A stretch of DNA of 10,337 nt from Candidatus Woesearchaeota archaeon (GTDB taxonomy: Archaea; Nanobdellota; Nanobdellia; SCGC-AAA011-G17; JACOZS01), in the NCBI GenBank assembly GCA_016181215.1, contig JACOZS010000061.1:1-10337 (forward strand), given 5' to 3'. This document shows, in pieces, positions 1 through 7,396 of this stretch (its first letter is position 1; each line of letters opens with the position of its first letter). A program made the position numbers and the translations under genes. The notes under the pieces are model-generated. The model ran no database searches. It was not told the origin of the DNA and was given only the letters and a program-made list of their open reading frames with translations.

Positions 1-41
1 GCAGATATGTAAATGAAAACCTGATTCACCTGCCCTTTCAT
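1..41 (-). CDS. Pilin-like 'KGQ' protein, N-terminal fragment (runs off left edge)
   Basis: The ATG at 41-39 overlaps the TGA stop (40-38) of the large Cys-rich gene as ATGA. The frame stays open to the window edge and reads MKGQVNQVFIYIS. A GAGGGTG Shine-Dalgarno lies 8 bases upstream of the ATG. The short basic start, the Gly-Gln step and the following hydrophobic run resemble archaeal class III prepilin signal sequences (cleaved after Gly by a prepilin peptidase), and they parallel the MKKGQ start of the gene at 3610-4362. Only 13 codons are visible, so the type of protein is inference. The start call itself is well supported by the ribosome binding site and the coupled overlap. Confidence 0.6.
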   Translation of the reverse strand, partial: MKGQVNQVFIYIS

Positions 42-3000
42 CTTATGTACACCCTCGCATTTAATTCGTTATTAAATTTGTCTCTGCACGCTATGTAAAA
101 GAAATTGCTGTCCAGTCTTGCTTCATGTTCTGCAGTATTTATGCCTGTCATTGGATTTCCTTTTCCAAAATCAAAGCTTCCTGTATTTGAAACCTCGCAT
201 GTCGTATCCTCATCAGTTTCTATATGCAGTATTGAGCCTTGTGTGTATATCTGTGTTAATTTTGGTGGTACAGCATCCACTTCTGCCTTAAACTTGACAG
301 AATCTTCAGCCAAGTTCCCGGCCACATCCATGCATTTAACAAAGTATTCATAATCCCCGGAAGTTATATTCATAAATTGTTGTTCGTGGAAACTTGCATT
401 TGTCTTGGCAAACTCTATCATGTCAGAGAACTCAATATTCGCTTCTGAAAATCCGCATACTGCTTTTCCTTTTTCTGCACCGCCTTCAGTGCTGGCTTTA
501 ATCGAAGGACTTAAGTCATGTATTGTTCCAATCGGTCCTATGCTGCTTATCTTAAGCTGTTGTGTCCCTCTTAAAGTAAATCTAAAACTATCTGTGTTTA
601 TGTTTCTTTTCTCATCTGGTTTTCCAGGCTGATCTTTGCATCTGAAGAAAAACACATTGTCTTTTCTGTTTTGCAAGCCAGTCAACATTGTGTTGCATTC
701 ATATAATCCGTGATATATTGATCTTACATCAAAACCAGAGCTTGAACAAGTAAATTCATTCTCCATAAGATTAAATTCCTTGTCATCTTTGCTCCATTTG
801 CACTGGCTTGGTTCATTTACATAAACATTCAATGAAGTATCTGTGACGTTGTTTGGTATAAATCCATTATTATCTATGCTTGTAAGTTCAACTACAGGAG
901 GGGTTAGATCCGGTCCGGGGAGTATTGAAAACTGTATGTAATAATCTTTATTATTTGCATTTCCTGCTGCATCTGCGCATCTTACAAATAATTTAAACGT
1001 CCCTCCGTTAGTCAGTCTCAATGCTTGTTCTTCAGCCAGTTCCCCGGGTAGCTGGAAAGTTATTGTATGGTTGTATTTGAACAGCGCACTCCCAAAGTTA
1101 TGCACCATTTCCTGGAATTTAGTGCTTGTATTTAATGCAAATTTGCACGGTGTGAAAGGAGGAATCTTCTCGTTGATCTTATATCCTTTGCTTATTTCAT
1201 CTGTTATTGTCACATTTGGTTTGATCGCATTTTTATCTGCCTGTATTACTGGACTTGTAACATCATTTGGATGCTTATTCACGCATAGTTCTTCAGTAGT
1301 TCCTTGGTTAACTAGTTCGCATAATGCCCCTAAAGATTTGCATCTGTATTCTGAACATGGCTTTTCGTCTTTTCCGCATTTCTCGCAGTCGCTTCCGCCT
1401 AGAGGAGGCTGCCAATATTCACATTGCGCTTTATACTCTTCAGTTTTGTCTTCTTTACCAAGATAATCTACAACTTGATAAATTGTGTAAATCCACGCTA
1501 GAGTATTTAAAGTCTGTAAAACTGTACTCATTGCTCCAGGTACATTAACCATAATCTCTCCGTTTTGAACTGTTGTAGCAAGTCCCTCCTTCTGCGCCAA
1601 CGCAGTTATAGCATCTGCCTTGGTTACTCCAGGTCCTAGGGCTTCCACCATTGCCTTTTGTTGCGTGGCAATAGCCGCCTCTGTTATTCCTGCTTCAGAA
1701 TATGGAACCAAACTGCCCCACGCTCTCGCTCCTGCACCCGCCAAAGTTCCTTTTCCAATACCAGAAAGTAAAGTTCCGCTTATCGGTCCAAGCGCAGCGC
1801 CTACAGATCCACCAGTGCTAAAAAAAGCTATACCAGCACTCAATCCAAAAACTGCTCCGGGAATTAATAATCTCTTAAACAGTGCGCCAAACGTATATCT
1901 ATCTTCTCCATCATTAAGTATAGAAATAAGATTTCCTCCAGTATCCTCGCCAGGAGCGTCTTCAGTAAATCCTCCTCTTCCTTTCACTTTTAAAAAATTA
2001 GTTTTTATTCCGCAGTCCCCGAGTGCTCTGCAGACCGCACTGACAGCAGTAACCCATTCGTCCTCTAGGCAATTACAATTTTCTTTGCACTCCCATCCTT
2101 TACCTATGCCTAACCATCTGCTTCCGCCACCTCTAATGAAACTTACCTTGCATGTTTCGCTTCCTTTACTGCATACGTCTCCTGCATCTCTCTCAGGAGC
2201 AAACTCACTTTCTCCATCCCAAAATTTCAATCCAGGAGGAACAAAGGGAACGCAGGTTCCAAGAGGATTTGTAACGCCGGCGGGAATCCATATGCAGTCT
2301 CTGGATTGTATCTCTTCACAATTTTCAGGACTGGTTATATTTGAACATTCTTGAAACCTATTCGGTCTGCACGCAGCCTCTACAAAATCACCCTGAACGT
2401 TAGTAGCTTCTTTAAGTTCTCTGGGCGGCTCTCCTTGAACTCCCTGCATACAAACCTCTTCTCTAAAATCCTTGCAGGGTTCTGTCAATTCCTGTCCATT
2501 GATGCATAATCTTCTAAAATGCCTGCTACCAACAGTATCCAATCCAAACCCAACTTTCCCGTCGTAAGCGCACCAGCTTTCTCCTAATTTTTTAGATCCT
2601 GATAAGGGTGGAAACTCAGTTTCGTTTATCACATTGCACGTCAAATCCTTGCATGCAAAATCGCCAAATCTCGGCTTCGTATTTTTATCTGCTTCTCCGC
2701 ATAGATTCCCTTCTATGAAATCACAGTTTCCGCAGTCAGCATCCCCTGGGCCATTTAATTTACAGGAATTCTCTTTGCTTAAGGTATATCCATTGTTAAA
2801 CGATCTTTCTTTATTGGAATCATAAATATTCTCTTGATTTCCGCAGCTGTCAAACCAGTATACTTCATCTTTTCCAGAAACGCACGCTGTTCTTTGTTGT
2901 CGGGCACATTCAGTCCCCAGTTTATCGCTGCTGCACAGCATATTTACATGAAAACCAGTATTAGGATTTACCCCTATTACTCTTTCTGTTCTGTTTTGGC

Positions 3001-3613
3001 CTTGTTCTCCAACTAAAGAATTACATTCAGTTCTTGTAGCAAACTTGCATGTTGAATCAGGAAAAACACAGGCTCCTCTTTCCTCGCTCCTGCAAAAATT
3101 AACGCATTCTAATTCAGATCTTATATCTTCCTTAAAGGTCATATTAACAAATTGTAACAATGAGGTCTCTCTTTTGCATGTTGCCTGGGTTGTAAATGAA
3201 CATTCACTGCCAAGAACACAGCATCCCCTGTCACACTGTGGAATATCACAAGTTATCCCTTCAACCCAAGTGCAGTTTCCCCTTTTCTCGCATCCAGCTC
3301 TTGGAGTATTCTTGAAGCATCTTCCTTCTAGACTATCGTATCCGCATCCAAGCTTGCAAAAGCTAGTCTGCTCGCAGCTAGTGCTGGCCTTCCTGAATTG
3401 CGGATCACACGATTCAGGATTAGTATATTGGCAAAAATCCCCGCTAACCGTTTTCTCGCAGCATACCCTTTCAGAAGCAGGAGTGCCTGTCCCCAGGTTT
3501 TGTGTATTCTGCGTTACAGAAGGTAACTGGGCGTTTACACTTGGAACTATTAAAATCACATTAAAAGTAGCTAATACTAATACTGCTATCTGAAACAAAG
3601 CTATGCATTTCAA
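38..3613 (-). CDS. Giant secreted Cys-rich protein with membrane region and four Ig-like repeats
   Basis: The product has 1191 residues. Residues 1-29 form a signal peptide with a likely cut after SVNA. Residues about 50-535 form a Cys-rich ectodomain with roughly 47 cysteines, including CC pairs at 51-52 and 131-132, WFDSCGNQE at about 253-261, and the block GSRHF...CINGQEL.EPC.DFREE.C at 362-388. Residues about 575-718 are hydrophobic and Gly/Ala-rich, with helices near 580-600 and 700-717. A short Cys cluster (731-777, with CSEYRC) precedes four Ig-like repeats (about 815-1191), each carrying an early Cys and ending in a [FY]..C.D motif, often followed by GN. At least ten N-glycosylation sequons support an extracytoplasmic location. 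The start is TTG at 3613-3611; GAGGGTGA lies 6 bases upstream and the TTG overlaps the previous stop as TTGA. The architecture matches the split gene at 4408-7345, so the two are paralogues. I know no characterised homologue; a surface or adhesion/glycoprotein role is inference. Confidence 0.85.
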   Translation of the reverse strand: MKCIALFQIAVLVLATFNVILIVPSVNAQLPSVTQNTQNLGTGTPASERVCCEKTVSGDFCQYTNPESCDPQFRKASTSCEQTSFCKLGCGYDSLEGRCFKNTPRAGCEKRGNCTWVEGITCDIPQCDRGCCVLGSECSFTTQATCKRETSLLQFVNMTFKEDIRSELECVNFCRSEERGACVFPDSTCKFATRTECNSLVGEQGQNRTERVIGVNPNTGFHVNMLCSSDKLGTECARQQRTACVSGKDEVYWFDSCGNQENIYDSNKERSFNNGYTLSKENSCKLNGPGDADCGNCDFIEGNLCGEADKNTKPRFGDFACKDLTCNVINETEFPPLSGSKKLGESWCAYDGKVGFGLDTVGSRHFRRLCINGQELTEPCKDFREEVCMQGVQGEPPRELKEATNVQGDFVEAACRPNRFQECSNITSPENCEEIQSRDCIWIPAGVTNPLGTCVPFVPPGLKFWDGESEFAPERDAGDVCSKGSETCKVSFIRGGGSRWLGIGKGWECKENCNCLEDEWVTAVSAVCRALGDCGIKTNFLKVKGRGGFTEDAPGEDTGGNLISILNDGEDRYTFGALFKRLLIPGAVFGLSAGIAFFSTGGSVGAALGPISGTLLSGIGKGTLAGAGARAWGSLVPYSEAGITEAAIATQQKAMVEALGPGVTKADAITALAQKEGLATTVQNGEIMVNVPGAMSTVLQTLNTLAWIYTIYQVVDYLGKEDKTEEYKAQCEYWQPPLGGSDCEKCGKDEKPCSEYRCKSLGALCELVNQGTTEELCVNKHPNDVTSPVIQADKNAIKPNVTITDEISKGYKINEKIPPFTPCKFALNTSTKFQEMVHNFGSALFKYNHTITFQLPGELAEEQALRLTNGGTFKLFVRCADAAGNANNKDYYIQFSILPGPDLTPPVVELTSIDNNGFIPNNVTDTSLNVYVNEPSQCKWSKDDKEFNLMENEFTCSSSGFDVRSIYHGLYECNTMLTGLQNRKDNVFFFRCKDQPGKPDEKRNINTDSFRFTLRGTQQLKISSIGPIGTIHDLSPSIKASTEGGAEKGKAVCGFSEANIEFSDMIEFAKTNASFHEQQFMNITSGDYEYFVKCMDVAGNLAEDSVKFKAEVDAVPPKLTQIYTQGSILHIETDEDTTCEVSNTGSFDFGKGNPMTGINTAEHEARLDSNFFYIACRDKFNNELNARVYIR
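2832..2851. repeat. 20-base identical block shared by the two giant paralogues (copy 1)
   Basis: These 20 bases are identical to 6633-6652, in the same orientation. On the minus strand they encode the DSCGNQE core of both giant proteins. The surrounding DNA has diverged, so this is a conserved coding block from gene duplication rather than a mobile or regulatory repeat. Confidence 0.6.
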
Positions 3614-4362
3614 GTAGGTTCACCCTCAACAAAAAACTGGAACTTATAATCATTATCCTTGGTTCTCAAAACATAAAGTTTATCTGGATAAGGTCTTGTT
3701 TTTTCTATTACAAATTGGCCTCTTTTAACTATCATGTAACTTAGTTGTTCAAATTCTCCAAATTCAGATTCAATGTTAATTATTTCTTGCGCAACTCCAT
3801 ACAATCGTCCAAGTGGAACGTCAAACTTGACAGAAAACTTATCTTCTTTAACTTCCACATCACCTCTTTTCAGCGTAATTGGAATGTTAATATCCACCAG
3901 AGTAACATCCTTTCCAATCTTAGTATCCACACTTAAGGTATTATAAGTAACGTCTAATCCTCTTGCAAATTGCTTAATGTTCACGCACGTAGTTAGCCCT
4001 TCTTTTATTGCTAAATTAAGTTCATTCTCCATATCGCTGATTAATAATAGTCTGTTGTAACACTTTGGGGTTCCTTTTACGCTGTAACACAAATAACTGA
4101 CAGGAATTCCCTGATGTAATCTGTAAGTATCCTGTGGAGTTTTCAAGTGCCCCCCCTGCATCCCTATTCTCTTGATATAATCAGGTGCCACTTTGTTAAC
4201 GCACCCTTGTATATGCTCTGAAATGCTCTCAAATCTAGATTCCAGATCTTCTGGAGTTACAGGACCAAAATAAAAACCCTGTTTAAAATAAAGCAGCAAA
4301 AAAATTATGCCTAAAACAACGATTCCAAGAATAACAAAAGTAGTTGTTTGTCCTTTTTTCAT
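3610..4362 (-). CDS. Pilin-like membrane-anchored protein (class III 'KKGQ' N-terminus)
   Basis: The product is 250 residues from the ATG at 4362. It starts MKKGQTTTF followed by one long helix (about 7-26), as in archaeal class III prepilins, where cleavage would fall after KKG. The rest (about 33-250) is a predicted exterior domain with four cysteines (54, 92, 101, 126), and it is beta-rich after about residue 140. I chose this ATG over the in-frame ATG at 4389, nine codons upstream. It has an AGGGG Shine-Dalgarno about 6 bases upstream, and the TATA box at 4398-4406 would start transcription near 4376, downstream of 4389. The stop TGA overlaps the TTG start of the 1191-residue gene, so the two are very likely co-translated. 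The family is not recognised by name. It could be a pseudopilin subunit or simply a membrane-tethered partner of the large Cys-rich protein. Confidence 0.75.
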   Translation of the reverse strand: MKKGQTTTFVILGIVVLGIIFLLLYFKQGFYFGPVTPEDLESRFESISEHIQGCVNKVAPDYIKRIGMQGGHLKTPQDTYRLHQGIPVSYLCYSVKGTPKCYNRLLLISDMENELNLAIKEGLTTCVNIKQFARGLDVTYNTLSVDTKIGKDVTLVDINIPITLKRGDVEVKEDKFSVKFDVPLGRLYGVAQEIINIESEFGEFEQLSYMIVKRGQFVIEKTRPYPDKLYVLRTKDNDYKFQFFVEGEPT

Positions 4363-4397
4363 ATTCAACCCCTTTTTATTTTTTATCATATTTCCAA

Positions 4398-4406
4398 TTT
4401 TATAAA
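4398..4406 (-). promoter_or_regulatory. TATA box for the pilin-like/giant-protein operon
   Basis: On the minus strand this reads TTTATAAAA, one base after the TAG stop of the upstream ORF. Its centre is about 40 bases from the chosen ATG at 4362. With the usual archaeal spacing, transcription would begin near 4376, giving a leader of about 14 bases that contains the AGGGG ribosome binding site. Confidence 0.55.
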
Positions 4407-4407
4407 G

Positions 4408-5766
4408 CTATCCCTTAGTATAAACCTTAATCAAAGGCATTTGATTGCCGTTTTTATCAACACACGCTATGCGGTAAATTGCATTCTTCAATGCCGGAGC
4501 AGTATGCTCTTGAACATCAATGCCTGACATTTTTGTGCCTTTCCCGTATGCAATATCCTGTTGTGTTGAATACTCACAGGTACTGCTTTCAGTAAGTACA
4601 ATATGCAACACACTACTGTCCACCCACACATTCTTCAGATTCGGCCCTGCGATGTCAATGTCTGCATAAAACTGATTAGTTAGTTTCGCTTCATTGCCTG
4701 CAATATCCCTGCAGGTTATATACTGTTCATATAAGCCAGGAGTAATATTTGTAAATTGTTGTCTGTGCATATTTGAATTAGTTTCGAACATTTCAATCAT
4801 TTGCTCATACGCAACATCAGCAGTAGCAAAATTGCATGTGGATTTTCCATTTTCAGCTCCGCCGCTGGTAACTACCTTCAAAACTGGGCTTAAATCATAA
4901 ATTGATCCTGTAGGTGACACGCTATTGATTGCAAAAGCCCGGCTTCCTTTCAAAGTGTACTTATAACTTTCCTGATTTGTATTATTACTCAGGTCGCTGC
5001 ATCTGAAATAAAACACATTGTCCTGTCCGTCCTGAATATTTTCTGCATTGGCAAAACAGTCATATAGGTTAAAGAAGCTTGTAGTATCATTCCTTGGAAC
5101 GGTATCGCAAATAAACTCATTCTCCATGCTGCTGTAATCCTTGTCTGCCTTGCTCCATTTGCAATAAGCTGGTTCATTCAAACTTATACCTAGGGTTATA
5201 TTTCCTATTCCATTAGGTATGTACGCGTTATTATCTATAAACGTTCTTTCTATGGTGGGAGGAATTCTATCAGGCCCCTTCCTTGTAGCAAATCTTACAG
5301 CATACTCAGCAACATTTTTATTTCCTCTCTTGTCCTGGCATCTTATATAGAAGGCATATTCATTCCCATCAGGCAAAAACATGGTTATATTATGCTCTTT
5401 CTTGAAGGTTTCAGAAAGGAAATTCGTCATCTCATCATAATTCTTTGCATGTGTAGCCTGTATCTTGCACTGTGCATATTCATCAGTCTTTATTCCGAAA
5501 GTTATTTTTTCAAACGGTTCAAATATCGGTTTTATTGAATAACCTTGTTGCTCAATAGCAAGAGTATAATTCCCAGGTAAGGCTTCTGGCCAAGGACTTA
5601 TTAATGGGCTGTTAATATCATTGGGATTTACGTCAACGCATGATTGATCTGAAGTTCCTGCATTAATTAATTCGCACGCCATACCTAAACTTCTGCATCT
5701 ATACTCGCTGCACTCTTTGAATTTATCATCTATCAACAATTTTAATGGCAATTTCCGCACCACCAA
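4408..5766 (-). CDS. C-terminal half of frameshifted giant Cys-rich protein (four Ig-like repeats)
   Basis: This 452-codon frame begins nominally at a TTG (5766) but has no ribosome binding site, TATA box or signal peptide. Its recognisable sequence starts at about residue 13 with DDKFKECSEYRC. From there it parallels residues about 750-1191 of the intact paralogue at 38-3613. CSEYRC.SLG..CEL.N.GT...C.. .NPND and four Ig-like repeats follow in order, with early cysteines at 100, 202, 311 and 397 and late ones at 143, 256, 352 and 435 (for example YIRCQD, YFRCSD, YITCRD, YRIACVD). Sequons and paired cysteines mean it should lie outside the cell, which is impossible for a separately translated protein without a signal peptide. 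I therefore read it as the second half of the gene at 5726-7345, joined by a +1 shift to give about 978 residues, or as a broken gene. Confidence 0.8.
   Translation of the reverse strand: MVVRKLPLKLLIDDKFKECSEYRCRSLGMACELINAGTSDQSCVDVNPNDINSPLISPWPEALPGNYTLAIEQQGYSIKPIFEPFEKITFGIKTDEYAQCKIQATHAKNYDEMTNFLSETFKKEHNITMFLPDGNEYAFYIRCQDKRGNKNVAEYAVRFATRKGPDRIPPTIERTFIDNNAYIPNGIGNITLGISLNEPAYCKWSKADKDYSSMENEFICDTVPRNDTTSFFNLYDCFANAENIQDGQDNVFYFRCSDLSNNTNQESYKYTLKGSRAFAINSVSPTGSIYDLSPVLKVVTSGGAENGKSTCNFATADVAYEQMIEMFETNSNMHRQQFTNITPGLYEQYITCRDIAGNEAKLTNQFYADIDIAGPNLKNVWVDSSVLHIVLTESSTCEYSTQQDIAYGKGTKMSGIDVQEHTAPALKNAIYRIACVDKNGNQMPLIKVYTKG
5723..5766 (-). other. Frame-change zone between the two halves of the split giant gene
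   Basis: The upstream frame ends ...GTT GAT AGA TGA TAA; the downstream frame is open from 5766 and reads ...ATA GAT GAT AAA TTC AAA. They overlap by 41 bases, and the second frame is +1 to the first. Skipping the T of the TGA gives ...VDR-DKFKECSEYRC, which continues the paralogue-like sequence smoothly. No homopolymer longer than four A is present. The event could be a small indel, a sequence error, or +1 recoding at a stop as in bacterial prfB; the sequence alone does not decide. Confidence 0.6.
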
Positions 5767-7345
5767 ATATCGCAGAAACTATCAAAAGAATTACAGCAGG
5801 AACAGCAAAAAGCAAAGCATATGGCCCCCCACCAGCAAAGAGAACAACAAGGGCAACTGCCGCAAGTACTGCAGCCATTTTAGCGATTCTTTCATTAAAT
5901 ATTCCAAAGATAGCTCCTTCGTCAGGTTCCTCTGGATTTGGATTTACTTCTCCGGTAGCTGCAGATAGGGCTTTCATTCCACCAAACACACCATACTTAT
6001 CCCATTTCATCGGATTCACGCTGCTTGGGGCACTCCCGCGCTTGCTTAAAATATTGATGTCTGCTCCGCAATCCCCCTTGGATTTACATTGGAATGCCTC
6101 ATGATCTATGTATTCTTGAGTTTCACAAATGCAATTTTCTTTGCACTCCCAATCTGAGAATCTATCTGGTCTGACATAAATCACTTTGCAGGTGGAAGAA
6201 GCCTTTGCGCATTTATCCTCGCCTTCATTTTCCCAAAACTTAAATCCTTGCGGAACTGTTGAAGTGCTTTGCTTTATGCTGGAATTATAAATTTCGTTTT
6301 TCAAGCACGTGCCAAAACCATAAGAAGTATCATTGCTTTGTGTGCATATCTCTTCTCTGAAATCTCTGCACGGCTCTACAAGTTCTTCTCCATTGATGCA
6401 CATATGCCTGAAATGCCTGCTTCCAGGCCTGTCCATATACCCTCCAGTTCCACTCTCGTAAATACACCAGCTCTCCCCATTCTGTCTATATTCGCCAATT
6501 CTAGGATCATGTGTATTTTTATCTTTAAAATCTTCAGTCTTCTCGCAGTTTATACTCGCGCAATAAGCATCGTTTTCTCCTCTTTTTTTGCACAAGGTCC
6601 CTTTTCCATAATCGCAATCATCTGCAACATCTTCTTGATTTCCGCAGCTGTCGAACCAAAAAACATCCTCCTGGCCTTCAACACATCCTTTTTTTGTTTT
6701 GGCTTTGCATACTCCACAATTCAATCTGCTGTCAGAACAAAAAGTACCGCCAAACCACCCAACTCTGCCATTGGGATTGGTAGCAGCCGCAGTACTGCAT
6801 TGATCTACTAGTGTGGATTTGCATAACCCTTCCTCTGTGATACAGCATCCTTTCTGTGATTTCTTGGCTTCATTAGCACAGGTTAATTCAGAAGTAATAG
6901 CTTCATCAAAAATATCTTGCTGTTCTGGAATGCCTTTCAATTTCTTCTCATTGTTGCATTCTTTCTCTGTTGCTAGTCTAAACTGGCTTCCTATCTTACA
7001 GCATCCTTTGTTACATTCAGCAATGGAATTACAGGTTGCGTCTATTTTTGCTGTCATATTCGGAGTACTTCGAATTTTAGCCAGAGGAACAGACTTGAAA
7101 CATGCTCCTGAATCTGTATCAACCGCACAAGAAGGCTTGCAAAACTGAGTTTGATCGCACGTTGTCGGTGCTGTATTAAATCCAGAAGCACAATTACTAG
7201 GATCAGTATATAAGCAATATTCTCCAGAAGTAGCTTTCTCACAGCATACCTGGGTTTGAGCATTAATCTCTTTTAAGTTAGAAACTGTAAATATCGCAAT
7301 AATCAAAACAAAAATCTGAAATGCTGCTTTTTCTTTAAGAAACAT
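5726..7345 (-). CDS. N-terminal half of frameshifted giant secreted Cys-rich protein
   Basis: The product has 539 residues. A signal peptide covers about 1-29 (hydrophobic IFVLIIAIF, cut near INA-Q). A Cys-rich ectodomain (34-430) follows the intact paralogue block by block: VCCEK, CNKGCC at about 111-116, WFDSCGNQE at 230-238, ESWCIY, GSRHFRHMCINGEEL.EPC.DFREEIC at 308-334, and DWECKENC at 399-405. Two membrane helices follow (about 489-505 and 509-529), forming a hairpin that would return the chain to the outside. The frame then stops at TGA-TAA directly after IKIVDR, where the paralogue continues into a Cys cluster and Ig-like repeats; here that part lies in the +1 frame (4408-5766). The ATG is preceded by GAGGTGG five bases upstream and a TATA box at 7384-7391, so expression signals are intact. 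It has a shorter membrane region than its paralogue. Function unknown; a cell-surface role is inference. Confidence 0.85.
   Translation of the reverse strand: MFLKEKAAFQIFVLIIAIFTVSNLKEINAQTQVCCEKATSGEYCLYTDPSNCASGFNTAPTTCDQTQFCKPSCAVDTDSGACFKSVPLAKIRSTPNMTAKIDATCNSIAECNKGCCKIGSQFRLATEKECNNEKKLKGIPEQQDIFDEAITSELTCANEAKKSQKGCCITEEGLCKSTLVDQCSTAAATNPNGRVGWFGGTFCSDSRLNCGVCKAKTKKGCVEGQEDVFWFDSCGNQEDVADDCDYGKGTLCKKRGENDAYCASINCEKTEDFKDKNTHDPRIGEYRQNGESWCIYESGTGGYMDRPGSRHFRHMCINGEELVEPCRDFREEICTQSNDTSYGFGTCLKNEIYNSSIKQSTSTVPQGFKFWENEGEDKCAKASSTCKVIYVRPDRFSDWECKENCICETQEYIDHEAFQCKSKGDCGADINILSKRGSAPSSVNPMKWDKYGVFGGMKALSAATGEVNPNPEEPDEGAIFGIFNERIAKMAAVLAAVALVVLFAGGGPYALLFAVPAVILLIVSAIFGGAEIAIKIVDR
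6633..6652. repeat. 20-base identical block shared by the two giant paralogues (copy 2)
   Basis: This is the second copy of the block at 2832-2851, inside the DSCGNQE-coding part of the N-terminal half of the split gene. It could serve as a recombination point between the tandem paralogues, though nothing shows that it has. Confidence 0.6.
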
Positions 7346-7383
7346 ATTCCACCTCTTTCAAGTTGAAATACGCGGGTTGTTTG

Positions 7384-7391
7384 TTTATAAA
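7384..7391 (-). promoter_or_regulatory. TATA box upstream of the split giant gene
   Basis: The palindromic octamer TTTATAAA sits 6 bases after the stop of the preceding gene and about 42 bases (centre to ATG) before 7345. It predicts a transcript start near 7361 and a leader of about 16 bases that carries a strong AGAGGTGG Shine-Dalgarno at about 7350-7357. Confidence 0.6.
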
Positions 7392-7396
7392 TATTT

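Noticed and set aside
1620..2354. Long plus-strand open frame of 244 codons opposite the giant gene
   Set aside because: It lies wholly antisense to a gene with clear domain structure, has no Shine-Dalgarno or TATA box, and reads as low-complexity Pro/Ser/Leu, as expected from the complement of Gly/Ala/Glu codons.
38..3613. Zinc-finger or iron-sulfur interpretation of the many CxxC/CC motifs
   Set aside because: The protein has a clear signal peptide and many glycosylation sequons, so disulfides in an exterior domain are far more likely than metal binding in the cytoplasm.
4363..4389. ATG at 4389 as the start of the pilin-like protein
   Set aside because: The TATA box at 4398-4406 is only about 13 bases away, so this ATG would not be in the transcript. 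The ATG at 4362 has an AGGGG ribosome binding site and yields the KKGQ prepilin start.
4408..5766. Reading the 452-codon frame as an independent protein starting at TTG 5766
   Set aside because: No ribosome binding site, promoter or signal peptide; its first dozen residues have no counterpart in the paralogue, while its Cys/Ig content belongs outside the cell.
6269..6811. Plus-strand open frame of 180 codons opposite the split giant gene
   Set aside because: It is antisense to well conserved Cys-rich blocks shared with the paralogue; no start signals or recognisable domain.
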